Notes: generated by a model from the sequence alone, not told the origin. Shown: positions 7,359 through 17,267, numbered from the stretch's first letter. The stretch: DNA of 64,000 nt from an uncultured Caldilineaceae bacterium (GCA_951813625.1 CATOTS010000003.1:116107-180106), one strand, 5' to 3'. Program-made: numbers and translations.

Positions 7359-9326
7359 GTGCGCGTGCCAACCTCCGCCGGGGATAGAAAGAGAGTCCTG
7401 GCCATCACCCGCGCCTTCAATCGGGAGATGCACAAGAGCCAGAGATTGTCAGAGCAAGACAAAGCGCGTTGTATCTCTGCGGTCTGCCGGTTCGTCGAGG
7501 ACCCAGCGGTGCCGGGATTGAACTTCGAGAAGCTCGGTGGCAACCCGGATGGCAATCTGTGGTCATTGCGGGCATCGCAAGAACTACGCATCATCCTCGC
7601 CGTCGATCATGAGCGGTACATCGTGGCCAACGCCGGCCATCATGATCCAATGTACGCCTGGGCTGACAGACATAAATTCTACGTAGATCCGGAAACGGAG
7701 GAGATCGCAGAATTTTTCGTTAGCGTTCCCGATGTTCCCGTGTCACTGCAAGGCAGCCTACCCATAGGAGACCAAACCGGACCGAGGATACCCTTGCGCG
7801 AGGCACAGCGCGCCGGCGATCGCAGTCCTGACGTTCAACAGCTTGTCAGCCGTATGTTCCTTGGCGATTTCGAAGAGTGGGCGCTCTTTCTGCATCCGGA
7901 CCAGGCCCCCCTCGTCAAGCAACGATGGACAGGCGCGGCTCGAGTTCGGGGCGCCGCCGGCACGGGGAAGACTGTTGTCGGCCTGCATCGGGTTGCAGAG
8001 CTGGCGCGGCGTTACCCGCAAGAGCGCATTCTGTTCACGACCTTCAGCCGTTCGCTCTGCGAGATCCTGGAGCGGCGGTATCCAAGGCTGCAGCACGCGC
8101 CGTCAAATGTTGAGTTTGCGAACATCGACGCAATTGTTTACAGATATGATGCCCGTTGGGTGGATAGCAGCCTGGCGAGCAAGGCCTTTGACGTTGCCTA
8201 CCGCCAATCAGTAGCCGGATCCCCTCTGGAGCACTTGGGAAAAGAGTACCTGCGCGAGGAAGTTGAACGAGTCATCAAAGGAAACGGTTTGCCGGACCTT
8301 GACAGCTATCTTTCCTTTGAGCGATTGGGGCGCAAGAAATCCTTTCCGCAAGAGGTCCGCAAACGGGTCTGGGAGCTGTCCGCCGCCTGGGACCGCGAAC
8401 TGGCGAATCTGAAGGCCGTGCGTTTCGTCGATAAGAGGATTCGCGCTCGCGACGTCGTTCAGGCATCAGCCCCAGGCAGTTACCGCTGCGTCGTGGTGGA
8501 CGAAGCCCAGGACATGACGCTGGTCGAGATGCAACTTGTGCGCGCGCTCGTTGCCGGCGCCCCCCAGAATCCGCTGCCGGATGACGGTGTTCTCATATTG
8601 GATGACGCCGCACAGCGAATCTATGCCGGCGGCTACCGGCCCCGATGGGCCGGCCTCGAGATTGCAGGGCGGTCCCAGATTCTCAAGCGCAACTACCGCA
8701 ACGTTCCGGCCATCTATCGAGCGGCCAAGCGGATCCGGGGCGATGTCCTTGTGGCGGCCGTAGACGACGATGACGGAGCCGTCATAGACGTTGAATTCGA
8801 TCTGCCCGGCGGCGAACGCGACGAACCGGTACTCTTTCTCGTCGATCGAAAGGGCGAATCCCCGCTCATCCAGGAAAAGATTCGCGAGCTTACAAGTGGG
8901 GGCGACTTCAATTACAACGAAATCGCTGTATTTGTGAGACACAATCGACAAGTGGCAGGCTTCATGCAAGGTTTCAAAAACGGACGAATCCCGTGCGCGC
9001 AGTTGAAGCCAAGAGGCATGCTGGGCAACGGAGTCCGGATAGGGACCTATGATCGCGCCAAGGGTTTGGAGTTTCGAGTCGTCTTTGCTCCTTGTCTGGG
9101 CAATACCCAGTTTCCGCCGACCAGCAAGAGCGACGGCACAGCTCTGCAAGACATCGACAATGCCAACAGCCATGAGTTTCGTCTCTTGGAACTGGACCGT
9201 CTCTATGTGGCAATGACGCGTGCCCGCGAGCAGCTTTTCCTAACCGCCGACGAGGCCCCTTGCGAGGAGGTGCGACGCGCGTTCGGCGAAGAGGTAGTTC
9301 TGAGGGATATCCGAAACCGAGCATAG
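7359..9326 (+). CDS. RelE-like domain fused to a UvrD/Rep-type superfamily 1 helicase
   Basis: The first 115 or so residues carry the RelE/ParE-like signature NFEKLGG, WSLRASQELRIILA and HHDPMYAWADRHK, as found at the N-terminus of some UvrD-like helicases. The rest is an SF1A helicase. Walker A is GAAGTGKT (about residues 198-205), motif II is VVVDEAQDM (Asp381), and the C-terminal motif LYVAMTRAREQLFLT is motif VI. The expected role is ATP-dependent DNA (or RNA) unwinding or translocation in repair. The toxin-like domain may bind nucleic acid or be a remnant. GTG 7359 was chosen because AGGAG at 7348-7352 lies 6 nt upstream; TTG 7329 is possible. The gene interrupts the hisF-hisE order and is preceded by a 213-bp gap. 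Confidence 0.85.
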   Translation: MRVPTSAGDRKRVLAITRAFNREMHKSQRLSEQDKARCISAVCRFVEDPAVPGLNFEKLGGNPDGNLWSLRASQELRIILAVDHERYIVANAGHHDPMYAWADRHKFYVDPETEEIAEFFVSVPDVPVSLQGSLPIGDQTGPRIPLREAQRAGDRSPDVQQLVSRMFLGDFEEWALFLHPDQAPLVKQRWTGAARVRGAAGTGKTVVGLHRVAELARRYPQERILFTTFSRSLCEILERRYPRLQHAPSNVEFANIDAIVYRYDARWVDSSLASKAFDVAYRQSVAGSPLEHLGKEYLREEVERVIKGNGLPDLDSYLSFERLGRKKSFPQEVRKRVWELSAAWDRELANLKAVRFVDKRIRARDVVQASAPGSYRCVVVDEAQDMTLVEMQLVRALVAGAPQNPLPDDGVLILDDAAQRIYAGGYRPRWAGLEIAGRSQILKRNYRNVPAIYRAAKRIRGDVLVAAVDDDDGAVIDVEFDLPGGERDEPVLFLVDRKGESPLIQEKIRELTSGGDFNYNEIAVFVRHNRQVAGFMQGFKNGRIPCAQLKPRGMLGNGVRIGTYDRAKGLEFRVVFAPCLGNTQFPPTSKSDGTALQDIDNANSHEFRLLELDRLYVAMTRAREQLFLTADEAPCEEVRRAFGEEVVLRDIRNRA

Positions 9327-9345
9327 TTTGGTCCGAATGTGAGCC

Positions 9346-9627
9346 ATGTCCGAAATCATCGACACCCTGTCAGCCACCATCGCCGAGCGCAAAGCCAACC
9401 CGACACCGCATTCCTACACCGCGCGTCTTCTGGCTGACGGCACTGGCAAGATCGCCCAGAAGGTCGGCGAAGAAGCGGTCGAACTCATCGTCGCTGCCCT
9501 TCAGGAGAGCGATGAACGCCTCGTCTCCGAAATGGCCGACCTGTTCTACCACAGCCTCGTCCTCCTGGCGCAACGCGAACTCTCCTGGGCTGAAGTGGAG
9601 GCCGAATTGGCGCGCCGCTTCAAGTAG
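9346..9627 (+). CDS. hisE: Phosphoribosyl-ATP pyrophosphatase HisE
   Basis: This 93-residue all-alpha enzyme removes pyrophosphate from phosphoribosyl-ATP in the second step of histidine synthesis. The MazG-like metal-binding helices are visible as KVGEEAVELIVAAL and EMADLFYHSLVLL, which supply the E-x-x-E and E-x-x-D ligands. It is a stand-alone HisE, not fused to HisI; hisI is not in the window. It starts 19 bp after the helicase stop, so it may now depend on transcription through that gene. Confidence 0.95.
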   Translation: MSEIIDTLSATIAERKANPTPHSYTARLLADGTGKIAQKVGEEAVELIVAALQESDERLVSEMADLFYHSLVLLAQRELSWAEVEAELARRFK

Positions 9628-9787
9628 CCCAACAGTCTGAAGGCCGGTTTCACCTCCGTTTCTTCCAACGCCCCGCGCGCACGGTCGACTCGCGGACCTT
9701 CTTTCCAACCTCTGCCAATTCGCGCCCGTCTTCCCTGCGGTGGTAGAATAGCTCATGGTGATTTCAACTGACTCCGGGAGGAATAAG

Positions 9788-11398
9788 ATGACTGTTCCCG
9801 TGATTGAACGCACACGCAACGGTTCTCCCTTCGCCCAGACCCCCGAATCGGATGAGGCGCCACCCACGGGTACTGAAAGCTCACCCGCGACCCTCGTTCC
9901 CCTGGCCGATGACCTCTTCAGCCAGGACGCCATGACCTTCGACGATGTCCTACTCGTGCCGGGTTTCGCCGAACTTCTGCCCGCCGACGTCGACGTCAGG
10001 ACCAGCCTGCATCCCAAACTCGCGTTAAACATCCCCATCGTCAGCGCGGCCATGGACACCGTAACCGAAGCCGACCTGGCGATTGCCCTTGCCCGCCAGG
10101 GCGGCCTTGGCGTCATCCACCGCAACCTCTCGGCCGCCCAGCAGGCCGAAGAAGTCGACAAGGTCAAACGCAGCGAGAGCGGCATGATAGTCGATCCGAT
10201 CACTCTCCGTCCCGAAAACACACTGGCCGACGCCGAAGCGGTAATGAGTCACTATCACATCAGCGGTGTACCGATCACCGATGATGACAACCGCCTCCAG
10301 GGAATTCTGACCAACCGCGACGTCCGTTTCGCAACCGACCACCAGCGCCCCATCTCCGAGTTTATGGTGTCCGAGAATCTCATCACCGCCCAGCTGGGAA
10401 CGACGCTGGAAGAGGCCCAGGAGATCCTCCACCGCTATCGAATCGAAAAGCTTCCTCTTGTCGACCAGGGCGGCTACCTCAAGGGACTGATCACCTATAA
10501 AGATATTCTGAAACGGCAGGACTTCCCGCATTCGGCAAAAGATGAACGGGGGCGTCTCCTCGTGGCCGGCGCCATCGGCGTGGGCGTAGATGGAATGCAT
10601 CGCGCCGAGAGCCTCGTCAACGCCGGCGCAGACGCGGTTGCAGTCGATACCGCCCACGGCCATACACAGGGCGTATTGGACACGGTTGAAGCCGTGCGCG
10701 CCCGTTACCCCGAAATTCCAATCATTGCCGGAAACGTCGTTACCGCCGAGGGTGTGCAGATGCTCGCCGCGGCCGGCGCCGACGTGATCAAAGTGGGTGT
10801 GGGCGCCGGTTCGATCTGTACAACCCGCATCGTCTCGGGCGCGGGCATGCCCCAGCTCACCGCGATTGCCACCTGCGCCGAGGCCGCCGCATCCACCGGT
10901 GCGACCTTGATCGCCGATGGCGGCATCCGCTACAGCGGCGACATAACCAAAGCGCTCGCCTGCGGCGCGTCCGCGGTTATGCTCGGTAGCCTGCTTGCCG
11001 GCCTGCATGAGTCTCCCGGCGAGATCGTCATTCGAGAGGGCCGCTCATTCAAGGAGTATCGCGGCATGGGCAGCATCGGCTCCATGAAGGGCCGCGCCGC
11101 CGACCGCTATGCCAGCGGCCAGTCCCCCAACGGCGCCTCACCCGACATCGGCGGCAAGACCGTGCCTGAAGGAATCGAAGGGCAGGTCCCCTACAAGGGC
11201 CTCCTCATCGAATTCGTCTTCCAACTTCTGGGCGGCCTGCGCTCCGGCATGGGATATGTCGGCGCCGAGAGTCTTCCCGACCTGTGGCGCAAAGCTCGTT
11301 TTGTCCGCATCAGCCCGGCAGGCTATCAGGAAAGCCATCCGCACAGCGTCGTCATCACCAAAGAGGCGCCCAACTACCAAGTGAAACCGGGAAACTAG
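9788..11398 (+). CDS. guaB: Inosine-5'-monophosphate dehydrogenase
   Basis: GuaB oxidises IMP to XMP with NAD+, committing flux to guanine nucleotides. The barrel is intact: FDDVLLVPG near the N-terminus, [15 protein letters not shown] with the catalytic Cys, the [11 protein letters not shown] flap region and the C-terminal [11 protein letters not shown]. Two CBS domains interrupt the barrel (about residues 130-245) and would bind adenine nucleotides for feedback control. ATG 9788 has a perfect GGGAGG at 9776-9781, spacing 6. An in-frame ATG at 9755 lies only 6 bp after a possible extended -10 (TGGTAGAAT, 9741-9749). The protein is 536 residues against a usual 490, owing to a low-complexity N-terminal leader. 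purA follows after one base. Confidence 0.97.
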   Translation: MTVPVIERTRNGSPFAQTPESDEAPPTGTESSPATLVPLADDLFSQDAMTFDDVLLVPGFAELLPADVDVRTSLHPKLALNIPIVSAAMDTVTEADLAIALARQGGLGVIHRNLSAAQQAEEVDKVKRSESGMIVDPITLRPENTLADAEAVMSHYHISGVPITDDDNRLQGILTNRDVRFATDHQRPISEFMVSENLITAQLGTTLEEAQEILHRYRIEKLPLVDQGGYLKGLITYKDILKRQDFPHSAKDERGRLLVAGAIGVGVDGMHRAESLVNAGADAVAVDTAHGHTQGVLDTVEAVRARYPEIPIIAGNVVTAEGVQMLAAAGADVIKVGVGAGSICTTRIVSGAGMPQLTAIATCAEAAASTGATLIADGGIRYSGDITKALACGASAVMLGSLLAGLHESPGEIVIREGRSFKEYRGMGSIGSMKGRAADRYASGQSPNGASPDIGGKTVPEGIEGQVPYKGLLIEFVFQLLGGLRSGMGYVGAESLPDLWRKARFVRISPAGYQESHPHSVVITKEAPNYQVKPGN

Positions 11399-11399
11399 C

Positions 11400-12698
11400 A
11401 TGACTGTTACTGCCGTTGTGGGCGCACAGTGGGGCGATGAAGGAAAGGGCCGCATTGTCGACTACCTTGCAAAACGGGCCAACTTTGTCATCCGCTTTCA
11501 AGGTGGAGACAACGCCGGCCACACCGTCGTCAATGACTTCGGTAAGACCGTGCTCCACATCGTCCCCTGCGGCATCTTCTATCCAAACGTCCACAACATC
11601 ATCGGCACCGGATGTGTGGTCAACCCCCAGTCTCTGCTGGAGGAAATCGCCAACCTGAAGTCGATCGGTGTCAGCTGCGACCGCCTGTGGATCAGCAGCC
11701 GCGCTCAGATGATTCTGCCTTATCATCGCAAACTTGATGAGCTTGAAGAGAAGGCCAGGGGCGCAGACACTATCGGCACCACCATGCGGGGCGTCGGGCC
11801 CGCCTACAGCGATAAAGCCACCCGTTCCGGCCTGCGCATGGGCGACCTTCTGCAGCCTGAGTGGCTCGAATCCCGCCTGGACAGCGCCCTCCGAACCATC
11901 AACCGCAAACTGACCATCCTCGGTGGGGAACCCGTTGACGGGCGCGAAATCTACGACCTGTTGATGGAGTTCCGGCTGCAACTGGCCCCCCGCATTGTCG
12001 ACACCGTGCCGATGCTGCGCATGGCGCTTGAAGCCGGCAACGACATTATGCTCGAGGGTCAGCTCGGTGTCATGCGCGACCTGGACTGGGGCATCTATCC
12101 CTATGTCACCAGCAGCCATCCCACCGCCGCGTTCGCTCCGTCTGGCGCCGGCCTTCCCGCAGGCTCGCTTGACGAGGTCTACGGCGTCTGCAAGGCCTAC
12201 AGCACATGCGTCGGCGACGGACCCTTTCCGGTTGAGCTTCACGACGAGATCGGCAAGCAGATGCAGGATGTGGGCCAGGAGTTCGGCGCCACAACCGGCC
12301 GCCCCCGCCGTTGCGGCTGGTTTGACGGCGTCGCCATTCGTTACGCCGCCTGGCTCAACGGCATGACCGGCCTGGCCATCACCAAGCTAGACGTGCTGGA
12401 TGGCATCGACCCGCTCAAGATCTGCAACGGCTACCGCCTGGCCGACGGTTCGGTACTGACCGATACCGTCCCCGACACCTCCCAACTGATCGAGGCGCAG
12501 CCGCTCTGGGAGGAGATGCCCGGCTGGGACAGGCCGACGACCGGATGCCGCAGTTGGGCAGACCTGCCCCACGCCGCCCGCAACTACATAAACCGCATCG
12601 CCGAACTGGCCGGTGTCCCCGTCGCTTATGTTTCGGTCGGCCCCGAACGCGACAATATGTTCGGGCGCGCAGGCATTCCCGAAGCAATTGGCGAGTGA
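11400..12698 (+). CDS. purA: Adenylosuccinate synthetase
   Basis: PurA condenses IMP with aspartate using GTP, the first step towards AMP. The N-terminal [15 protein letters not shown]-loop carries the catalytic Asp, and NAGHTVV supplies the general-acid His near residue 41. [19 protein letters not shown] is the IMP-binding stretch, and [12 protein letters not shown] the aspartate loop region. The length of 432 residues is typical. The stop of guaB and the ATG of purA are separated by a single base, so the two competing IMP-consuming enzymes are probably produced from one message. Confidence 0.98.
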   Translation: MTVTAVVGAQWGDEGKGRIVDYLAKRANFVIRFQGGDNAGHTVVNDFGKTVLHIVPCGIFYPNVHNIIGTGCVVNPQSLLEEIANLKSIGVSCDRLWISSRAQMILPYHRKLDELEEKARGADTIGTTMRGVGPAYSDKATRSGLRMGDLLQPEWLESRLDSALRTINRKLTILGGEPVDGREIYDLLMEFRLQLAPRIVDTVPMLRMALEAGNDIMLEGQLGVMRDLDWGIYPYVTSSHPTAAFAPSGAGLPAGSLDEVYGVCKAYSTCVGDGPFPVELHDEIGKQMQDVGQEFGATTGRPRRCGWFDGVAIRYAAWLNGMTGLAITKLDVLDGIDPLKICNGYRLADGSVLTDTVPDTSQLIEAQPLWEEMPGWDRPTTGCRSWADLPHAARNYINRIAELAGVPVAYVSVGPERDNMFGRAGIPEAIGE

Positions 12699-12778
12699 AG
12701 AGCGAATTGCGACCGAATCGCCAAAGTATGCCGACTGCCATCGTGCGCTGCGGGCATCACGCCAGTGCAGCCGGGCCA

Positions 12779-13132
12779 ATGCCCTTTGATACCAGCGTGC
12801 TGGATAGAGCTATAGCGCGGCGTTCCGACCGCCTTGAAGGCGAGCGTCAGCGCCTGCTCGCGCAGACCTTCGCGCTGCTGGATTCACACTGCTGCCGCTA
12901 CGGCATTCGATCTGCCTACATCTTTGGCACGGCGGCGCGTCCCCGCCGCTTCCACGAGCGGTCCGATGTCGACATCGCCATCGAGACCAGCCGCCCCGAA
13001 CTCCTGACCGAAGCAGTCGGTCGGTTTTCGCTGCTGTTGGACAGGGATGTGGACCTGGTCGACCTTGCAACTGTGCCGTTTGCCGACCGCATTCGGCGAG
13101 AGGGCATAGAGTGGACGCCCAAGAGTTCCTGA
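12779..13132 (+). CDS. MNT-type nucleotidyltransferase (putative antitoxin)
   Basis: The protein has the minimal nucleotidyltransferase core: FGTAARPRRFHERSDVDIAIE, with G50-T51 of the G-[ST] motif and Asp63/Asp65 as metal ligands. A later aspartate (DVDLVDL) probably completes the triad. MNT proteins paired with HEPN proteins act as antitoxins that adenylylate the HEPN partner. ATG 12779 gives 117 residues, the normal size. ATG 12728 would add a 17-residue tail with no homology. The reading frame overlaps the downstream HEPN gene by 22 bp, which supports a functional pair. Confidence 0.8.
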   Translation: MPFDTSVLDRAIARRSDRLEGERQRLLAQTFALLDSHCCRYGIRSAYIFGTAARPRRFHERSDVDIAIETSRPELLTEAVGRFSLLLDRDVDLVDLATVPFADRIRREGIEWTPKSS

Positions 13133-13599
13133 TCCTCGAGACCGACATTGCCGCGCAGCTGGCATTGATCGATGATGTCTTTGCCAACCTCGAAGACCGG
13201 GCTGGGGATTTCGATGGCGCCGATGCCCGCCAAATGGAAAGCGTGGCCTTTCAGATACACAACGCTTACAGTGCTTGTGAAGAACTCCTTCGTCTAATCG
13301 CAGCGAGTTTTGAGAACCAGATAGGCGACGCCGCTCGCTGGCATTCCGCTCTCCTCCTTCGCATGACCCAGCCCGTCCCCGGCGTGCGCCCGGCGCCGCT
13401 CACCAAGGAGACATTTCTCCTATTGGATTCCCTGCGCGGCTTCCGTCACTCTTTTCGCCGCGGTCATGCCGCCACAGTCGAGCCGGGGCAAGTTAAGCTC
13501 AATCTGGGCAGGGCGCGGCAGGCGCATGACTGTCTCCATCGCGATCTGTCGGCCTTCCTCGAACAGCTGAAGCCGCGGTTAGCATTTTGCGCGGCGTGA
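13111..13599 (+). CDS. HEPN-domain protein (putative toxin of an MNT/HEPN pair)
   Basis: This 162-residue helical protein starts at GTG 13111 inside the end of the MNT gene. Near residue 110 it has LRGFRHSFRRGHA. Arg112 and His119 fit the R-x4-6-H motif of HEPN ribonucleases, and the RHxFR context is that of HepT-like proteins. The tyrosine that usually follows the His, the AMPylation target in HepT, is replaced by alanine (GHA). The modification mode may therefore differ, or the pair may be decaying. The pair lies between purA and purB, as a two-gene insertion would. Confidence 0.7.
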   Translation: MDAQEFLILETDIAAQLALIDDVFANLEDRAGDFDGADARQMESVAFQIHNAYSACEELLRLIAASFENQIGDAARWHSALLLRMTQPVPGVRPAPLTKETFLLLDSLRGFRHSFRRGHAATVEPGQVKLNLGRARQAHDCLHRDLSAFLEQLKPRLAFCAA

Positions 13600-13639
13600 G
13601 GAAGGCGTTCAGGCCTCCAGAGGCCGACATCGGCAGCCC

Positions 13640-15040
13640 ATGACGACATTTACGCACGACACCTACCTGTCCCCCCTGACCTGGCGTTACGGCAGCGAGG
13701 TGATGCGCCGCATCTGGAGCGAGGACGGAAAGCGCAGGCTGATGCGCCGCGTCTGGGTGGCGCTGGCCGAGGCCCAGTTCGAGGCCGGGCTGGTGACGGC
13801 CGCACAGGTCGCCGATCTGCGCGGACGCCAGGACCAGATCGACATTGCCCGCGCCCAGCAGATCGAACGCGAGATCGGCCACGACCTGATGGCTGAAATC
13901 CACACCTTTGCCGAACAGTGTCCCTTGGGCGGCCCCATCATCCACCTCGGCGCCACCTCGATGGACGTCCTGGACAACGTCGATGCCCTCCGGCTCCGCA
14001 GCGCTCTCGACCAGATCATCAAGAGGCTGAAACGCACGCTCTCAACTTTGGCGACCCGCATCGAGAGCGAAGCCGACACGCCCGCCATCGCCTTCACCCA
14101 CCTCCAGCCCGCCGAACCCACCACCGTCGGGTACCGCCTGGCCCAGTATGGCCAGGACCTGCTGGAAGACCTGTTCGAGCTGCAAGGCGTTCACCAAAAC
14201 ATTCGCGGCAAGGGCATCAAGGGCGCGGTCGGTACCGGCGCCAGCTATGGCCAGCTGCTTTCCAACAGCGACTACAGCCCGCGGCAGCTCGAAGAACGCG
14301 TCATGCATAAGCTGGACCTGCCCGCCTACGAAGCGACCACGCAGACCTATCCCCGCAAACAGGACTGGTTGGTCCTCAACGCGCTGGCGGGACTGTGCGC
14401 CAGCCTGCACAAGTTCGCCTTCGACCTTCGCATCCTCCAATCACCCCCGTTTGGCGAATGGAGCGAACCTTTTGGCGCAAGGCAGGTCGGTTCCAGCGCC
14501 ATGCCCTTCAAGCGCAACCCCGTCGCCGCCGAGAATATCGACAGCCTCACCCGGCAGGTTGCGGCTCTGCCCCGTATCGCCTGGGACAACAGTGCCCTCA
14601 GCCTGCTTGAACGCACGCTCGATGACTCCGCAAACCGCCGCCTCTTCCTGCCCGAGGCCTTCCTGCTGACCGACGAGGCGCTTATTCGCAGCCAGCGACT
14701 GTTCGAAGGCGTCACCATCTGGCCTGGACCAACCGCCCGCAATCTGCGCGACTACGGTGTCTTCGCCGCGACCGAACGCCTGCTGATGGAGGCGGTCAAG
14801 GCCGGCGGGGACCGTCAGCATCTGCACGAGTTGATTCGCGAGCAGTCTCTGCTGGCCTGGCAGGCCCTCCAGAAAGGCGAACCGAATCCCTTGGTAGACA
14901 ATCTGCTGGCGGACCCTCGAATCACCGCACTCGTACCCGCCGAACTGGCGAACAGCCTGCTCGACGCCTCCGCCTACGTCGGCGACGCTCCGCAGCGCGC
15001 TAGAAACTTAGCGGCGGAAATCCAGGCAGCGATCGCCTGA
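13640..15040 (+). CDS. purB: Adenylosuccinate lyase
   Basis: PurB cleaves fumarate from SAICAR and from adenylosuccinate, so it serves both IMP and AMP synthesis. The fumarase/aspartase superfamily signature GSSAMPFKRNPVAAENI contains the catalytic serine on its flexible loop. HLGATSMDVLDN and FTHLQPAEPTT, with the second catalytic His, are the other conserved regions. The length of 466 residues is normal. Its product pathway links directly to purA upstream, from which it is separated only by the MNT/HEPN pair. Confidence 0.97.
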   Translation: MTTFTHDTYLSPLTWRYGSEVMRRIWSEDGKRRLMRRVWVALAEAQFEAGLVTAAQVADLRGRQDQIDIARAQQIEREIGHDLMAEIHTFAEQCPLGGPIIHLGATSMDVLDNVDALRLRSALDQIIKRLKRTLSTLATRIESEADTPAIAFTHLQPAEPTTVGYRLAQYGQDLLEDLFELQGVHQNIRGKGIKGAVGTGASYGQLLSNSDYSPRQLEERVMHKLDLPAYEATTQTYPRKQDWLVLNALAGLCASLHKFAFDLRILQSPPFGEWSEPFGARQVGSSAMPFKRNPVAAENIDSLTRQVAALPRIAWDNSALSLLERTLDDSANRRLFLPEAFLLTDEALIRSQRLFEGVTIWPGPTARNLRDYGVFAATERLLMEAVKAGGDRQHLHELIREQSLLAWQALQKGEPNPLVDNLLADPRITALVPAELANSLLDASAYVGDAPQRARNLAAEIQAAIA

Positions 15041-15041
15041 G

Positions 15042-16100
15042 ATGGCCCAACTCATTCTGGCCGCCGACCCCGGCTTCGCGCACCTTGCCCTCGAAGAGTT
15101 CCGCCGCGACAGCATTGGCGGGCAGCCGCTTGCCGAACTGGCTTCCGGGGTCTGGCTTGCCGACTGCGATGAAGGCTTCTGGGGCCTGGCCGAGACCTGG
15201 ATCGATAGCCCGCCAATCTTTGTACGCCACATCTGTCCCGTTGACATCGCATTTCCTCTTATCGCCACGCCAAGGGACCTGGCCCGCCTCTCCCGTGCCG
15301 CCGTAGCCGAATATACCGACCTCCTCGATCCGGAAGTCAGTTTCTCGGTCCAGAGCCGTATCTTTGTCGACCTGCCGTACAAGCCGTTCGATATCAACCG
15401 GGCCATCGCCGCTGCCCTCGTAGAATCCGCGCAAACGCCCCTGGACGTTCGCCAACCTTTTCAGATCCTGTCCGTGGTCTGCGCCGCGGCCGATGAGCGG
15501 CTGCCGGCGCAGGCGAAGGCTGGAGATGCCCCGCAGGCATTGCTGGGCCTCTCGCTTGCCTCCCACAACATATCGGACTGGGCAGGCGGCGTACGTCGTT
15601 TCCGCCGTGAGAAGGATCAGATCAGCCGCGCGGAATTCAAGCTTCTGGAGGCATTCGAAGCGTTTCACATCGAACCGCCGAGCGGGGGCGTAGCACTAGA
15701 TCTCGGCGCGGCGCCGGGCGGCTGGACGCGCGTGCTGCGACAGAAGGGACAATACGTAACCGCCGTCGACCCGGCCAAGCTTCACCCCATGCTGGCCGCC
15801 GATCGCGGCGTCCGCCATAAGCGCATGTCGGCTGAAGCCTACCTGCGCGAGGGACCCGACACCTACGATCTTCTCGTAAACGATATGCGCATGGACGCCG
15901 TCCCGTCAGCGCGCCTGACGAACGCTTTCGCCGACTATCTCTATCCCCACGCCGAGGCCCTGTTGACCTTGAAGCTGGGACAGTCCGCACGGCATCTCGA
16001 TCCGGCCTGCGATGTGCTGCGCGAACGCTTCAAAATACTTCACATGCGCCAGCTGTTCCACAACCGCAACGAGGTGACCATCCACCTGAAGGCGAACTAG
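15042..16100 (+). CDS. FtsJ/RlmM-like rRNA 2'-O-methyltransferase
   Basis: The C-terminal half is an FtsJ-type Rossmann methyltransferase: SRAEFKLLEAF, LDLGAAPGGWTRVL (S-adenosylmethionine loop), LLVNDMRMD, LLTLKLG and a final NEVTIHLK. The FtsJ K-D-K-E catalytic tetrad is therefore complete. The N-terminal 180 residues resemble the THUMP-like half of RlmM, which 2'-O-methylates C2498 of 23S rRNA in Gammaproteobacteria. The protein is 352 residues, close to RlmM's 366. It starts one base after purB. The exact target nucleotide is not determinable from sequence alone. Confidence 0.8.
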   Translation: MAQLILAADPGFAHLALEEFRRDSIGGQPLAELASGVWLADCDEGFWGLAETWIDSPPIFVRHICPVDIAFPLIATPRDLARLSRAAVAEYTDLLDPEVSFSVQSRIFVDLPYKPFDINRAIAAALVESAQTPLDVRQPFQILSVVCAAADERLPAQAKAGDAPQALLGLSLASHNISDWAGGVRRFRREKDQISRAEFKLLEAFEAFHIEPPSGGVALDLGAAPGGWTRVLRQKGQYVTAVDPAKLHPMLAADRGVRHKRMSAEAYLREGPDTYDLLVNDMRMDAVPSARLTNAFADYLYPHAEALLTLKLGQSARHLDPACDVLRERFKILHMRQLFHNRNEVTIHLKAN

Positions 16101-16126
16101 GCGCTGCGCCAGCAATCGTAGATTGC
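16101..16126. terminator. Two small hairpins between convergent genes
   Basis: GGCGCTGCGCC and GCAATC-gta-GATTGC are adjacent inverted repeats in the 42-bp space between the convergent genes ending at 16100 and 16143. They have no U-tract, so termination is only suggested by position. Confidence 0.35.
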
Positions 16127-16142
16127 AGGCAACCTCTTTGGG

Positions 16143-16757
16143 TCAGGGGTCAGGCCCAACAGGCAACGCATACAGATACCAGTACTCCGAGTTCGGGTAA
16201 ACGTACGCCACCGATGCGTCCCAGACGAAATCGCCGCCTGCCGTCAATCTGCGCAAACGCTGGTCGATACCTTCGAGCTGTGGCGCCAGCGCCTTCGCGC
16301 CTGCCGCGTCCATAGCCTTCCCAATCTCACCGATCCGCTGGCGGTTCCGTATTTCAAACGGATATTGCACGCGACACTCGCGGCGGTTCTCCTGGCAATC
16401 GTCCAGGTACCATTGCAGGCTGTTCAAGCGCGCCCTGGCCTCTCGCAGGAGCAAGGCCTGGTAGTGGGAAGGAAGTCGCGCAGTGACCTCCTCAATGCGG
16501 GTGATCGCCTCCGCCAACGTCTCCTTCTGCTCGGAGGACAGTTTTTCCGATTGGGCCGACAGCTTATGCAGCCTCGCCAGAATGTCGCCACTGCTGCTCT
16601 GCACACGCTCCTCAACCTGTGACGCCGTCATCACCGCGACCGTTCGGTAAACCTCGCCCCGCATAATGTAGCTCTCGAACTGGGCGGCCATCGCCGCGAC
16701 CACAGCCAGGTCGGTCTCCGGCGCGGCCGCAATAACAGTACTCAGCTTTGCAGCCAT
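16143..16757 (-). CDS. Hypothetical coiled-coil protein
   Basis: I do not recognise a family. The 204-residue product is soluble and largely helical, with a heptad-like stretch around residues 50-110 (KLSAQSEKLSSEQKETLAE). It then has a Tyr/Asn-rich C-terminal segment ending YLYALPVGPDP. Two cysteines in CQENRREC are 8 apart. ATG 16757 is chosen because GGAGGGG lies just upstream of it. It converges on the methyltransferase gene and lies 50 bp downstream of dtd, so it may be co-transcribed with dtd. Confidence 0.55.
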   Translation of the reverse strand: MAAKLSTVIAAAPETDLAVVAAMAAQFESYIMRGEVYRTVAVMTASQVEERVQSSSGDILARLHKLSAQSEKLSSEQKETLAEAITRIEEVTARLPSHYQALLLREARARLNSLQWYLDDCQENRRECRVQYPFEIRNRQRIGEIGKAMDAAGAKALAPQLEGIDQRLRRLTAGGDFVWDASVAYVYPNSEYWYLYALPVGPDP

Positions 16758-16817
16758 TCTTTCCCCTCCGATTCCAAGTCCGGTTGCCCTCATGTCGGTC
16801 CCGTCAAGCGAGCCGGT

Positions 16818-17267
16818 CTACGTGCCCCCTTCACTCTCCAGCCACAGGGTCACCGGGCCGTCGTTGACCAGCGATACCTCCATATGCGCCTGGAAGACAC
16901 CCTTCTCCACAGGTACACCTTCCGCCGTCAGCAGCCGGCAGAAACCATCGTAGAGATCCTTTGCCTCTTCAGGCGGCGCCGCTCGCGTGAAGCTGGGCCG
17001 CCTCCCCTTGCGCGCATCCCCGTACAGCGTGAACTGACTGACCGCCAGCACCGAGCCTTCGACATCCGCCAGCGCCAGGTTCATCTTGCCGGCGTCGTCC
17101 TCAAACAGGCGCAATCCCGCAATCTTGCGCGCCAGCCACGCGGCCTGCGTTTCACAGTCATCTCGGGCAACCCCCAGCAGCACGAGATAGCCGCGCCCGA
17201 TGCTGGCGGCCTCATGGCCCTCAACAAACACACTGGCCCTACTGACCCTTTGAACGAGTGCGCGCAT
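16818..17267 (-). CDS. dtd: D-aminoacyl-tRNA deacylase
   Basis: Dtd hydrolyses D-amino acids (and glycine) mischarged on tRNA. It starts [15 protein letters not shown], has the SQFTLYGD motif with the conserved Ser-Gln-x-x-Thr, and ends with [11 protein letters not shown]. The latter contains the Gly-cisPro motif that excludes L-aminoacyl groups. The length of 149 residues is exactly typical. ATG 17267 has GGGAGG directly upstream, so longer in-frame extensions into the repeat-bearing gap are artefacts. Confidence 0.97.
   Translation of the reverse strand: MRALVQRVSRASVFVEGHEAASIGRGYLVLLGVARDDCETQAAWLARKIAGLRLFEDDAGKMNLALADVEGSVLAVSQFTLYGDARKGRRPSFTRAAPPEEAKDLYDGFCRLLTAEGVPVEKGVFQAHMEVSLVNDGPVTLWLESEGGT

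Noticed and set aside
9744..9755. Leaderless start of guaB at ATG 9755
   Set aside because: A TGGTAGAAT extended -10 lies 6 nt upstream, but ATG 9788 has a perfect SD and the extra 11 residues are not homologous, so the SD-led start is preferred.
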